Positions 36,801 through 45,200 of a stretch of 64,000 nt of DNA are shown here, one piece after another. Below the pieces are notes generated by a model. That model was given only the letters and a program-made list of their open reading frames with translations, searched no databases and was not told where the DNA came from. The DNA is taken from assembly GCF_024347355.1 (NCBI RefSeq), contig NZ_AP025466.1, forward strand, positions 930,001-994,000. The letters are read 5' to 3'. This stretch comes from Vibrio chagasii (GTDB lineage Bacteria > Pseudomonadota > Gammaproteobacteria > Enterobacterales > Vibrionaceae). Within the stretch, counting starts at the first letter, position 1. Each line of letters opens with the position of its first letter. The translations under genes and the position numbers were made by a program.

Positions 36801-39800
36801 GACTTAGACGACCGTCTTGCTGATATAAGTAAGTGGTGCGCACCCCTTCACCATCCAACTCTCGGCTCAATCGGCCCATTGGGTCATATTCAAACGCCTT
36901 AATGACCTCACCATCGATGCGTGTGCCGCTCACTTCGCCATACGTGTTATACGTCTTGCTCCGCGTATTCCCCAGCGCATCCGTGGTTTGAATTAAGTGC
37001 CCCGCTTTGTCATATTCGTACGTTGTCGTGCCCGTGGCTGGATGATATTGACTCGACTTACGCCCCATGACATCAAACTCAGTGCGGACACCTCGATCCT
37101 CTATCAAGCCAGACAACGCCACACTTTGCCAATCTTGCTGCCCAGCCGCTACCACTTGCCCAGTCAGCTCACCAAAGCCATTGTATGTGCGGTACTCTGA
37201 GCGGCTCACTGACGTGTTGGCCCCCGTGATGGTCTGACGCAGCCTTCCCGTCACATCCTCATACACATAGCGCGTTTCCACTCCGTGTCGGTCTGTTGAC
37301 ACCATCAAGCGACCGGCTTCATCACGACGCTCACGTGAAAGCAGCACTTTTGGATAGCTCGCCCCCAATGCAGGCGATGAACCGGAGTTGATGCCTTCAA
37401 CCACACGAGCGATGTCAACTTGACTCATGTCTTCATCGCCAAATGGATGCCAATACACTTTCTTGTCTCGCCCAGCGTCGAAGTAACAAGTCTCGGTTAA
37501 AGCCCCTTGCTCGTTCATCTGAAAACGCACGCGTCCATGATGGTCATAGACGACTTGAGTGCGATCAAACTCGCCGTCTGGTACTCGAATCGGCGAAGAT
37601 TCCGTAAGGTCAGGGTGATGGTAACGACGCGTTTCTGTCACTTGCCCTCGTGCGTTATACCAATACTGAGTCACGTAACCGCCCTCATCTCGACTCAATA
37701 CCTTGCGCCCGGCCTCATCGTATTCATGCCGAATCGAAATGCTGCCTCGGCTATTACGCTCAACCAATACCCGCCCTTGCGCATCCAATTCCACGCTATT
37801 GACCAGCGCGTCCCTATCGCCAAGAACCACGGTAGTTTTGACCGTCTCTCTGTCATCCTCAAAATAAGACCTCGTCACGCGCGGTTTGATGGTGGTTGAC
37901 AACCCAGACAAGACCGACTCGCCCGTGACGGTCAGCGTACCGCCCCTAACCCAATCGGATGTGTCAACCTCACTGGCGTACTGCGCTTCCACCGCCACTC
38001 GCCCTTGTGGATCTCGTCGGTACTCCGTCACGGCGCCCAATTCCGACACCGTCAACCAAAGCCGACCTTGCGCATCGTAAAACTGAAATTGCTCACTGCC
38101 ATCCGGGTGCTGCGTCGCCACAAGCTGCCCCGCTTCGTTATAAAGGAACTGACGCTCTCGTGACACCAATGTGGGGGCACTGCGTTGCTCTGATATTAAC
38201 TGACCCGCAGTACTGAACGTTTGGGTCACGGTAGCACCACTCGCTTGAGACACCACAACCTGACGGCTTTTGTCTAAATATTCGGTGGTCGTGGTCACCC
38301 CTTGAGCATCCGTTTGGCTAACAACGCGCCCTAACCCATCATAAACTTGAGTCGCGCGGCTCACGACCTTCGCGGTCCCGCTTTCCAGATCCCCCACTAA
38401 GGTATCCGATGCCAATAACTGACCAAACGCATCGTAAGTAAAACGAGTATGCTCGTTCCGACTGTGACGAAGGCTCAACGAGCCTTCGCTCGCTGACTGT
38501 TCATCCAACAATTGAGCGGTTTCGCCTTCCGGGTGAATGTCAAAGGCCACCAACAGTACAGAAGGTAACGCCACAACTGGCTCATCCGGCGCCCCTACGC
38601 TCGATAGATTCAACGCTAAGTCGACATTCAAAATCAACCCCAGGTCACTCTGTAATAAGTCGCTGCTCCACTCACCTTTTGTTGACAAATATATTCGACC
38701 GCCGGCGAGACGGTGACGATTTGTGAGACTCCCTAATTCTCCCAACAGTTGCCCTGACTGCTCTTCGTTCTGGTGAGTATTGAACGTCTTTGAGGACACG
38801 AGCTGACCGTCTGCGTTCAATAATGTCAGTGTTACTCCGGAAGTCGCTCCATCAATACGTTGGCCACCCAGCCAAACTCCCGCAGAAGTGTTCGAAGCCA
38901 CCACCTCAAGGTGAGGCGACGTCAGCCCATCCCCTTGGTCATCAAGCTGTTCATGCCGTGTTTGGGTATGCAATAGACCACGCTGATAACTGAACGTCGT
39001 CAACGCTGTTTGACGTTTATCTTGTGCCTCTGACCACTCCATAAGCGCTTGGATTGATGGGGAACCAGTGCCTTGCGCATCAAACACCGCATTCACATAC
39101 ACTCGAGAATGCGTGCGCTGACCAAAGCCATCGTATGCGTATTCCGTCACTAACCCGCCTTCGTTGATTTCGTAACGCAGGTTTACCCCATCATAGAGGG
39201 CATAACGGTGCCCTTCTCCCGCTCGCCCATTATTGATGTGCGTCGCCACCAAGCGTTGCATGTCATCGTATTCGTAGCGTTCACGCCATTCACCCAACGC
39301 TCGCTTTACCGTGCAATTGCCCATCTCATCATATTGGTAATCGGTGACACGCTCCCCCAATGTCCCTGTCTCAACCGCTGCCACTAAGTTATTCTGACTA
39401 TCGTAATGGTAACGTGTCGCATGAGGCTCACCGTTTGACTCTTTCAAACCATAACCAATATCTTTGTCGTAGCGCACTTCGGGAGACAAGGTGCCCACTA
39501 AACGGCCTTGCTCATCATGCGCGTAATACCACGCCTGCCCTGTGGCATCGGTCACTTTCAACTGGTGCCCATTAGCACGCTCTGGCTGATAATCCAGCAA
39601 GGTGACAATGCCGTTATCATCAATACGACTTAGGTGCGGTTTCCCCGCCACCGTGTCATAGCCGAGTGTCATCACACTGCCATTACTTTTACTGATGCGG
39701 TGAATAAGATGACTGTCGTCATCGTGGTACTCATAACGGGTCGTCAATACTTGACCATCCGTTATTGACTTATCTTCCGGCGAGAGGTCCACCTTCACGC

Positions 39801-40461
39801 TCGATAAACGCCCTTTAGCATCGTAACCATAATGCACTTTACTGTGCGAGTGAGTGAGATTACCTGCGCTGTCCTCTGTCCAGCTATCGATGCGCGTCAA
39901 CTGACCCTTGGCATCGAACACAAAACGCAGCTCTTCGCCGTTTACACTCTGAACCGCTGTCAGCCGCTCACCTTGATACCGATAATGGGTTTGGTTACCA
40001 AATCGGTCTTCTGCGCGCAGCATACGGCCACTGTCGGCATCGTAGTACTCCTTGACGCCTGTGCTGCCTTCTTCATATACCCACTCTTTACTCTGGCGAA
40101 TTAAGCTATCATGGGCCCCTGCACCGGCCGTTGACTCGTAGCCGCTCCCCTTAGCGTGAAACACTGAAGCATGCCCATCACCTGAGACACGTTTAATGAC
40201 TGAGCCTGCCACCTGTATTTCTTGCTCGAATGAGAAGCGCCAGTTATCGCCATTACCATCTTGCTGCTGGCCTTGGCTGTTGTAGGTGCGGACAAGAGAC
40301 AGATCCAGACCTTTACTGACTAAGGTTTGGTCTTGATGATGCAACACCAAGTTGCCGCTCGACGCGTTGATCTGTAGCCCATTGTTACCACCTAGCTTAA
40401 TGCTGGCTTGCCCTTGTGGATCGAAATGGCCTAACCCATTCCCACCGATGATCGTTGCCAT
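27055..40461 (-). CDS. Giant Rhs/YD-repeat toxin A (4468 residues)
   Basis: The protein starts MATIIGGNGLGHF without signal peptide or PAAR domain. A Rhs-type N-terminal domain is followed by dozens of YD repeats (YEYDxxGR type) to about residue 1815. A coiled-coil insertion rich in Ala, Gln, Glu and Arg spans about 1815-2527 and holds a variable cassette at 2193-2366. More YD repeats follow to about 3760. A LysM-like domain is at about 3792-3840 (ANDTLQRVSQRVYGDSRYWY). A proline-rich link (APPPPKKSCNP) leads into Gly/Ala-rich hydrophobic stretches at about 3880-3960, a conserved pre-toxin region ends near 4220, and the unique tip follows. The tip has glycine-rich hydrophobic helices near its end (AAGAAATALLVASAPAWLAAL), suggesting a membrane-active toxin. 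I do not find the canonical DPxG-bounded core end. YD repeats form a shell around the tip in known Rhs proteins. Confidence 0.9.
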   Translation of the reverse strand: MATIIGGNGLGHFDPQGQASIKLGGNNGLQINASSGNLVLHHQDQTLVSKGLDLSLVRTYNSQGQQQDGNGDNWRFSFEQEIQVAGSVIKRVSGDGHASVFHAKGSGYESTAGAGAHDSLIRQSKEWVYEEGSTGVKEYYDADSGRMLRAEDRFGNQTHYRYQGERLTAVQSVNGEELRFVFDAKGQLTRIDSWTEDSAGNLTHSHSKVHYGYDAKGRLSSVKVDLSPEDKSITDGQVLTTRYEYHDDDSHLIHRISKSNGSVMTLGYDTVAGKPHLSRIDDNGIVTLLDYQPERANGHQLKVTDATGQAWYYAHDEQGRLVGTLSPEVRYDKDIGYGLKESNGEPHATRYHYDSQNNLVAAVETGTLGERVTDYQYDEMGNCTVKRALGEWRERYEYDDMQRLVATHINNGRAGEGHRYALYDGVNLRYEINEGGLVTEYAYDGFGQRTHSRVYVNAVFDAQGTGSPSIQALMEWSEAQDKRQTALTTFSYQRGLLHTQTRHEQLDDQGDGLTSPHLEVVASNTSAGVWLGGQRIDGATSGVTLTLLNADGQLVSSKTFNTHQNEEQSGQLLGELGSLTNRHRLAGGRIYLSTKGEWSSDLLQSDLGLILNVDLALNLSSVGAPDEPVVALPSVLLVAFDIHPEGETAQLLDEQSASEGSLSLRHSRNEHTRFTYDAFGQLLASDTLVGDLESGTAKVVSRATQVYDGLGRVVSQTDAQGVTTTTEYLDKSRQVVVSQASGATVTQTFSTAGQLISEQRSAPTLVSRERQFLYNEAGQLVATQHPDGSEQFQFYDAQGRLWLTVSELGAVTEYRRDPQGRVAVEAQYASEVDTSDWVRGGTLTVTGESVLSGLSTTIKPRVTRSYFEDDRETVKTTVVLGDRDALVNSVELDAQGRVLVERNSRGSISIRHEYDEAGRKVLSRDEGGYVTQYWYNARGQVTETRRYHHPDLTESSPIRVPDGEFDRTQVVYDHHGRVRFQMNEQGALTETCYFDAGRDKKVYWHPFGDEDMSQVDIARVVEGINSGSSPALGASYPKVLLSRERRDEAGRLMVSTDRHGVETRYVYEDVTGRLRQTITGANTSVSRSEYRTYNGFGELTGQVVAAGQQDWQSVALSGLIEDRGVRTEFDVMGRKSSQYHPATGTTTYEYDKAGHLIQTTDALGNTRSKTYNTYGEVSGTRIDGEVIKAFEYDPMGRLSRELDGEGVRTTYLYQQDGRLSHRVRQHVAQAYANFGERSGSQIARHVTRYEYDERGNVIHQSVAKDYRAGTRIEDGDTREAVTSSRVKYASQWQRKYDHRGRMVSETNGEGVERVTDYVAGGRIKTVRLSGAVQERIEMDALGRTLSLTNGAGEKTEYEYDDANHRVTVVSPGGIRTVTEKNAHGETVTITDGLGHQRGFEYNAQGKVTRTTFLAKGDDEPQTLSSNEYHAQTGLLTFSTNADGTRTEYRYDALGRQWKVIQDADGEKLTTTYAYNADGQRISENREGRVTTLRFDSQGRKIWAEQGGVGTEYTYDLDGRIIEQVEGALAANGQIQQERVTEYERDVMGAVLEKRVRSGQSWSGRASNRSVSYRYNAAGQVIEKQTGQGGISRTVYDAQGRVQYVINALNYVTAYEYDAANRKIQTTRYAKAIAPMNAWTVESVNDALSGSGRVTEHRYDESGRLAFDIDGLHYATGYEYDAANRVIRTTRYAKPVTDSDWLAASPNNRISESIYDEKGQLRFSISETGAVTERGYDVMGRVTHTIRYDQPVSLQGRSDAEVAAFKAALSQEVQAGRVRSELSVFDVLGRLVFEMDGEGYLVEYQYNRHSEKTRQKVYVNNEALSVALEVVRQQDSTLEDGAAIRLALSRLASADIVSDKLNQQLATLSDQQARIDNMKQSLAELSSGIARTHAENGVLGNQLSGATQRLNRLYQEASLEAARQETLARDIVSLQGAIRQEEQALIRKYEVALGKARTAKQSAQSALSREPNNEGLRAILTQATEDEASAQARLSSLKSQIAANPFTSVEGAEPSDFEPSLLQVSAYNPTFKPDVGDGTATLDDVDGLSDRAEQHIEGADGKQVQAQQSVVANRATVEALRKELESLSAAMQAQFDALSEQRAGYDALQVTLAQDQSRVEARQAAFNTRTIEFSQKSVAWSSSLRAAEAAETIGKEQQTKVRRAESSERAKSQGLISASRHLSAQKEILSQAERDRAVKQRELDAAKRELTTAKSSEEQVFSLLAASARGIKSHSDSAMRDLSSRLLRTRASNIAALNTCIGVANNLKKTFTTRLSKATTEKAKWDAEAEYNWKMFYQASGGVEEVFYDRAIDAEDEANRYARQMTQFRRDISVLSTIISQIRNFRYAKQRSSQAKTVVSLSQNALTQKNNLVTQASQRVNDAERAVQAAQRAHQQAINALTQARRSLSAAYQAFREAEEQLSQARRAREASQALLSEARTHLEQAQADKLRTETELLAARTTLNQASIKFGQAHQSLSRTAQSLQTARQHLGDAVALHGEVNVALTQAHTSTHQASEAIEQAQQQVHLARYTTLRQAKADIASNDTDYEYDARGRLITERSAIVSYADVQKEQAVTQFIGRLTTRHAYDSLGNVLRTTKADGTRLQNTQSFTYDVEGHQVQAQGLAGNQVVYNGQGLASININAEGARRDRVYDAAGQLRFDVDELGYITEHRYNGYGEKIEQRRYAKAYTTARQPGQSLSVSALSDFTQKGGDWRQVSEAYNARGERVAVTQSSSVDAHTLTERTEFNRFGERVSVSKHYDGELSTQVKHLYSVTGQRLASLNEENYLTLYGYNGLGELSEEKILTHRYQGEWRLSHVDAWVSTQTSAQAMRRITYGYDARGHRHQVTRHNVTFSAHDGDRVSHHTDDLVTTTYHDYAGRMTMTVEEVGAPDASTHSSAANRITQEYDALGRLVSTWGKARDYVVSGLAIAGQTERPARLRAHQRVDYLYDAQGNQVATLTEGRQSFQYFSVQGQLTGRENALGHYTQVESDLMNRVIRESTQVKVGEGLAYTHQRTTEYAYDATGRQTGTTVKAASGDITESAQYNAFGEVTEKHHNATVQERYRYNGLGRVTVATRQGIQSRYQYDGQGQVTQDVTGEKSVHREYDRLGHLLREESTAFGGKVSVTTQQFDRFGQVRSRVVNGQTTHFTYNHAGQVTRVTAPATRTVDSAGQVTSSSGVSLMYYDAQGHRIAVQDANGQWQKSYYDMSGQKLMDVNGSGDASHYYHDALGNRVARVNNAGQGEMFDFDAQGQLLSRSRLSADRTYAELYVRYAYDQVGQRYLEEWQGESGYRTYTQYDAVGRITETQGEGTHRRYEYNTLGQKTAEHWLEDGAIQATKRAAYNAMGRVTQETWLNGQVIVYEYDDFGRVTRKYGGDLDQRFVYDRGGLLAQQTVGGKSETYVYDVNGRETQRVLKEGEHRLNTHTQWDAMGRIHTIKATEARAFGESLAASEVRYDYDAVGNRRKVVTVKGEETQTRWYHYDGDNRMVGSHTRTQDVATVAIGGHDGSRIITYNALGQKVKEVRWANTSREVYYRQGRSSQRDELVKTETLTGYDENGHLNQVNEFEYAGRQRVKVYEMQQRNARMGHAIEQESSRYEYRYWSATHQAGATARAEQSSVKDEKVDYFYWDGQLTSQHIDGRSDRSRGFRGQYDTHMTYHYSGQLSEQRTTNLKSGGVVDTQAYTYQAKDAFRKSTLTVGTTRRAWGRSYEDGKTEYHYNPAGHLQSVTSTKSSSERKVLSDFEGQIALQLNDGQLTAELSSGGNPLAHVSNKIDADLMDEKASTVGQQPGSYVVSANDTLQRVSQRVYGDSRYWYLLADANGVSPSEPLVEGKRLVVPNQHTQTFNGAESFKPYNESEVLGNISPDPIAPPPPKKSCNPVAMIVMTVVAVVVTVYTAGAAAPMISGVTGAAVGSATGMAAGMAALAGGASVGMSAGVAMGAAAIGGAMGSVASQLVGKAMGVVDDFSWGQVAMGSFAAAAAAGVGRYLSGGWAATPETAKAASAAQQASFVDRLGTGLVRSTASYGTQYLGAKALGGEMSFNWTNFAASVVGNAASHELSFSLGEGSGSHFTSGWVGAAAASVLRGESLRANAGRFALDAFGNTLGNALVKERLSNEKTRAEPFASTQAPRKGRVFTEQYGTQPLKDIMNKNGQPTTIVTPLSAADDPSNWNFQEEDLTFATHVSGWDAQLEHHFGELALGVSGHERSPGPWRDGYVLNERVPMSPPVPISPIDNSGTNTSFEFFSNLNEWWAEQESKHPVLAQAFSRQALPQTVTGIISDATSGLVGSLRTQVKIGNVSYSEPYKKVRFTHVHNPTPSFTEPALLSRGVEKWNAASAVKMAHGLGEFSQSAKTGGVIGAVMAPAGTVLYYVMDDSKDMASAEFAHEIVYNTGKGVISGYVAGAAGAAATALLVASAPAWLAALGGIAAGVGVGMLVSEGIDYTAQGISSGLDSFNQYGAENWGW
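27801..40461 (-). repeat. Long direct repeat, copy in Rhs A
   Basis: Apart from the internal cassette 33,364-33,884, this part of Rhs A matches 42,219-55,047. The two aligned blocks have exactly equal lengths in both genes (5563 and 6577 bp), meaning no net indels, with only scattered or clustered substitutions, for example around 30,290-30,670. The similarity continues upstream of the start codon. Confidence 0.95.
33364..33884 (-). other. Internal variable cassette of Rhs A (coiled-coil region)
   Basis: About 174 residues (2193-2366) inside the coiled-coil insertion have no visible similarity to the corresponding 230 residues of Rhs B, while both borders are near-identical. The cassette contains AASARGIKSHSDSAMRDLSSR and a Trp/Tyr-rich central part (EYNWKMFYQASGG). 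It appears helical, and is less GC-rich than its borders. It is not recognised as any domain. Confidence 0.85.
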
Positions 40462-40921
40462 GCTGACCCCGTGTTATTGTTTTATAAAATCAGATGTATA
40501 TACATGGCGAAAAATCGAAAAAAGATGAGAAAAAAAATCAAAAAGGGCCGATAAATATGATACATGTCACATATTGTATTTCACCAACCTATTTGTATGG
40601 CAAATGCCAAACAATTGAAAAAAAGGACGTTATCTTCAAATTGTCACTATCGCTCAGTTCTAACACTCTCAAAATACTGGGCGCACCTCATGGTCGGGTT
40701 ACAAAATGGCGAAAGCAAAAAGCATGGAGATAAGACGTTCAGGGGGACACTTCATGAAGGGGGATGGGGCGACTGATTGATAGCGCTTGTTAACGGCTTT
40801 TATTGTCGGCTCTAACAGTGCCCCATGCTTGACTGGACTGAACCGCTCAGACACAAACACAAGCACAGTGTTTAATAATACCAGATGGGCCATAACGAAA
40901 AGCCCAGCAAATGCTGGGCTT
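40462..40921 (-). promoter_or_regulatory. Upstream region of Rhs A, repeated upstream of Rhs B
   Basis: The region matches 55,048-55,494 with a 7-base indel and a few substitutions. It contains a perfect 12-bp palindrome ATGTATATACAT at 40,494-40,505, about 30 bases before the Rhs start codon, next to a TATAAAA word. The likely ribosome-binding site is GGGGTCAGC before ATG. Short open frames on both strands here are not convincing genes. Confidence 0.6.
40897..40921 (-). terminator. Intrinsic terminator between Rhs units B and A
   Basis: AGCCCAGC-AAAT-GCTGGGCT is a perfect 8-bp stem followed on the minus strand by TTTTCGTT. It ends transcription coming from the second Rhs unit before the promoter region of Rhs A. 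Confidence 0.8.
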
Positions 40922-41130
40922 GATATCGCATCATGATTCTTTATCTCGATTGATAAAGAAGTTGGTTCTAAATAACAGCAGGACCTTTATCAAGGTATTT
41001 GCGAACCTACTGCAAATACTCTTACATTATCTTCAAAAACAAGGCTATCATCGGGCAGTCCTCCCCGATTAACCAAAGATTGATGAATGATATGTTGGAT
41101 ACGATAATACAATAGAACACTCATTAAAGG
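40922..41130. repeat. Rhs-array intergenic module, copy 2
   Basis: This block is related to 25,753-26,048. It shares TTCTAAATAACAGCAGG-like and GCGAACCTACTGCAAATAC words and ends with CACTCATTAAAG. It leads into the plus-strand membrane protein gene, whose promoter lies in the right part of the module. Confidence 0.75.
41080..41108 (+). promoter_or_regulatory. Candidate sigma-70 promoter of the plus-strand immunity gene
   Basis: TTGATG at 41,080-41,085 and GATAAT at 41,103-41,108 are separated by exactly 17 bases. They lie about 35 bases upstream of the start codon, which has AAAGGAGA as ribosome-binding site at 41,126-41,133. Confidence 0.6.
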
Positions 41131-41143
41131 AGATAATTTAAAT

Positions 41144-41464
41144 ATGTCTATAATAGCTGTTTTTTCATTTCTAACATTTGTTGTTGCCATAGTGGCACTA
41201 ATTTTGTCTTTTATTCTCGGGATTATTCTTGGACGTATTTTAAAAGTACACGAACCAAGCGCTCGAAATCAACTTTTCGCATTTTACATACCTGTTTCCT
41301 TACTTTTGTTATATGGATACGTTAAAGATAGTGAAAATGCCAATAAAATTCCCAGAGATAAGCTTTGGGTATTGGTTACCTTAAAGTACCTAATACCAAC
41401 AGCACTAATCTCTGGAAGTATGATGTTTATCACTGGCTATTTTGCATTTACTAACCAGCTGTAA
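41144..41464 (+). CDS. Small membrane protein, candidate immunity to Rhs B, convergent with it
   Basis: The 106-residue protein has about three membrane helices: residues about 5-32 (FLTFVVAIVALILSFILGII), about 45-62 and about 82-103. Short charged loops lie between them. No family is recognised. It has a good ribosome-binding site and a candidate promoter of its own. Its stop codon is only two bases from the stop codon of Rhs B on the other strand. The place is where the co-directional immunity gene would be in the other two units, and none is found on the minus strand. Constitutive expression of an immunity protein independent of the toxin would make sense (inference). Confidence 0.65.
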   Translation: MSIIAVFSFLTFVVAIVALILSFILGIILGRILKVHEPSARNQLFAFYIPVSLLLLYGYVKDSENANKIPRDKLWVLVTLKYLIPTALISGSMMFITGYFAFTNQL

Positions 41465-41466
41465 AG

Positions 41467-42218
41467 CTAGTCAGTAAAATCAGCATAGGCTTCTCTCCCT
41501 AAGTCATAAACCCAAGTCAAGCCATTTATGATTGGATCTCGTAAACTCTGTTCGTAAAAGGTATCTATTTCATAATCAACCTTAACCCCTACTCCAACAC
41601 CTGTTGTTACGGCTATAGTTGGTGCTGCTGGCGCGAATACACCTGTTGCTGTTGTTAATGTACCAGCAATACCTCCGGCAACTGTTCCTACATATGTTGA
41701 CGCTGCACCACTTGAAACCATTTGTACAAAATCGACACCAGTAGCAATAAACGCTCTTGAACTAACCCCATACTCATTGATGTTATTGTAGCCATCAACA
41801 CCAAATTCATAAGCATCCCCAACAGTTCCTAAGTATTTACTGTATCTGTACAAAGACGAGCTTTCACTCACAACTTTAGAGGAAGTTGAGTAGGTCTGAT
41901 TATTACCATAAATCCTAATCATTTCGCTGCCATCCGGACCATAAATAGAGGAATGCGGTAGCTCAGTGTTAACTAAATGAGGTGAGCTAACTTTTAAATC
42001 ACCTAATGTATTATAATTAAACATATAACTCGTCGAAATATGTTGTGTCCTTGAGTTAAGCACTCGCCCATATTCATCGACATGTTCAAATAATTTTTTG
42101 GAATTAACGACTGTTGTACCTACTCGTTGGCTAATGTCTGTTAAGCGACTGGCACCACCAAATACATGCCCCTCATTGCCAATTGTGAACTTTGGATCCG
42201 CTACTCTATCTTTACAAA
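41467..42218 (-). other. Variable C-terminal toxin tip of Rhs B
   Basis: About 250 residues unrelated to the tip of Rhs A, with lower GC than the preceding core. The first part is polar with SSIYGPDGSEMIRIYG. The second part holds about two hydrophobic segments and a charged end (IDTFYEQSLRDPIINGL). No catalytic motif is recognised. Confidence 0.75.
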
Positions 42219-45200
42219 GCACATAACCATCACGCCAAGGTCCAGGCAAGCGCTCATGTCCGCTGACTCCCAGTGCTAACTCTCCAAAGTGATGTTCTAA
42301 CTGCGCATCCCATCCGCTCACATGCGTCGCGAATGTTAAATCTTCCTCTTGGAAATTCCAGTTACTCGGGTCATCCGCTGCAGAAAGTGGCGTTACAATC
42401 GTCGTTGGTTGACCATTTTTGTTCATTATGTCTTTAAGAGGCTGGGTTCCATATTGTTCAGTAAAAACACGACCCTTTCTAGGTGCCTGAGTGGAAGCAA
42501 ACGGCTCAGCCCTTGTTTTCTCATTCGACAATCGCTCTTTCACCAACGCATTGCCCAACGTATTACCAAACGCATCCAAAGCGAAGCGCCCTGCGTTAGC
42601 TCGCAGCGACTCTCCTCGCAACACTGACGACGCCGCCGCGCCAACCCAACCTGATGTAAAGTGTGACCCACTGCCTTCACCCAAAGAGAAACTCAACTCA
42701 TGACTCGCCGCATTTCCGACCACCGAAGCCGCAAAATTCGTCCAGTTAAATGACATCTCTCCGCCTAACGCCTTAGCCCCCAAATACTGCGTACCATAGG
42801 AGGCTGTACTTCGTACCAAACCGGTACCCAGCCTATCGACAAAGCTCGCCTGTTGAGCTGCGCTCGCCGCTTTCGCCGTCTCCGGTGTCGCCGCCCAGCC
42901 TCCACTCAAGTACCGGCCTACGCCTGCTGCCGCTGCCGCCGCAAAACTGCCCATGGCCACTTGTCCCCATGAGAAATCATCCACCACGCCCATGGCTTTA
43001 CCAACCAATTGACTCGCAACCGAGCCCATGGCGCCTCCGATCGCCGCCGCGCCCATCGCGACCCCAGCACTCATGCCAACGCTCGCACCGCCAGCCAAGG
43101 CCGCCATACCTGCTGCCATACCCGTAGCGCTGCCTACCGCCGCTCCCGTAACTCCTGATATCATTGGCGCCGCCGCACCCGCCGTGTAAACGGTGACCAC
43201 CACGGCAACCACCGTCATCACGATCATTGCCACCGGATTACAACTCTTCTTCGGCGGAGGTGGGGCGATCGGATCCGGGCTGATGTTGCCCAGCACCTCA
43301 CTTTCGTTATAAGGCTTAAAGCTTTCTGCGCCGTTGAATGTCTGCGTATGCTGGTTTGGCACCACCAAACGCTTGCCTTCTACCAGCGGCTCACTCGGAG
43401 ACACACCATTTGCATCAGCCAACAAGTACCAGTAACGACTGTCACCGTAGACCCGCTGTGACACTCGCTGTAACGTGTCATTGGCCGACACAACGTAACT
43501 GCCCGGTTGTTGCCCCACCGTACTCGCTTTCTCATCCATTAAGTCGGCGTCTATCTTATTCGACACATGCGCTAAAGGATTGCCACCACTGCTCAGCTCT
43601 GCCGTCAATTGGCCATCATTCAGTTGCAGCGCTATCTGCCCCTCAAAATCGCTCAACACTTTACGCTCACTCGACGACTTTGTGCTGATCACGCTCTGCA
43701 AATGCCCTGCTGGGTTGTAGTGATACTCCGTCTTACCATCTTCATACGAACGTCCCCAAGCCCGGCGGGTGGTGCCCACCGTTAATGTAGATTTACGAAA
43801 CGCATCTTTAGCTTGGTAAGTGTAAGCTTGCGTATCTACGACACCGCCACTTTTCAAATTGGTGGTGCGCTGCTCACTCAGCTGACCCGAATAGTGGTAC
43901 GTCATATGCGTGTCGTATTGCCCTCGAAACCCACGACTGCGATCACTCCGCCCATCGATATGCTGCGAGGTCAGCTGACCATCCCAATAGAAATAGTCGA
44001 CCTTCTCATCTTTGACGCTGCTCTGCTCGGCTCGGGCCGTCGCCCCAGCCTGATGCGTCGCGCTCCAATAACGGTACTCATAACGGCTGCTCTCTTGCTC
44101 AATCGCATGCCCCATTCGTGCGTTGCGCTGCTGCATCTCATACACTTTGACTCGCTGACGCCCCGCATACTCAAACTCGTTGACTTGGTTCAGGTGTCCA
44201 TTCTCGTCATACCCCGTCAACGTCTCGGTTTTCACCAACTCATCGCGCTGACTCGACCGCCCTTGACGGTAATACACCTCCCTGGATGTATTGGCCCAGC
44301 GCACCTCTTTCACTTTTTGACCCAGTGCGTTGTAGGTGATGATCCGGCTACCGTCATGCCCACCTATCGCCACCGTCGCCACATCTTGTGTTCGAGTATG
44401 AGAGCCGACCATCCGGTTATCTCCGTCATAATGGTACCAACGCGTCTGCGTCTCCTCGCCTTTCACGGTCACCACTTTACGGCGGTTACCCACCGCATCG
44501 TAGTCATAACGTACTTCCGACGCCGCTAAGCTCTCGCCAAATGCTCGTGCTTCGGTCGCTTTAATCGTGTGAATACGACCCATTGCATCCCACTGCGTGT
44601 GAGTATTCAGTCGGTGCTCTCCCTCTTTCAGCACTCGTTGTGTCTCACGACCATTCACATCATAAACATACGTCTCAGACTTGCCGCCGACCGTCTGCTG
44701 AGCCAGTAACCCACTTCGGTCATAGACAAAACGCTGGTCTAAATCCCCCCCGTATTTACGCGTAACCCGTCCAAAGTCATCATACTCATAAACGATAACC
44801 TGACCATTTAGCCACGTCTCTTGTGTCACTCGCCCCATCGCGTTGTACACGGCCCGCTTGGTGGCCTGAATGGCCCCATCTTCCAGCCAGTGCTCCGCCG
44901 TTTTTTGTCCCAGCGTGTTATACTCATAGCGTCGATGAGTCCCTTCGCCCTGAGTCTCTGTGATCCGTCCGGCCGCATCATATTGCGTATACGTTCGGTA
45001 ACCCGACTCCCCTTGCCACTCTTCCAGGTAACGTTGCCCAACTTGGTCGTACGCGTAACGAACGTACAATTCAGCATAAGTTCGGTCGGCACTCAACCGA
45101 GAGCGACTGAGAAGTTGCCCCTGCGCATCAAAGTCAAACATTTCTCCTTGGCCCGCGTTATTGACCCGTGCGACTCTGTTCCCCAGCGCATCATGATAGT

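Noticed and set aside
28073..40104. Many open frames of 60-240 codons on the plus strand opposite the Rhs genes (for example 29,395-30,111)
   Set aside because: They are antisense shadows of the GC-biased YD-repeat code, appear at the same relative place in both Rhs copies, and have no motifs or ribosome-binding sites.
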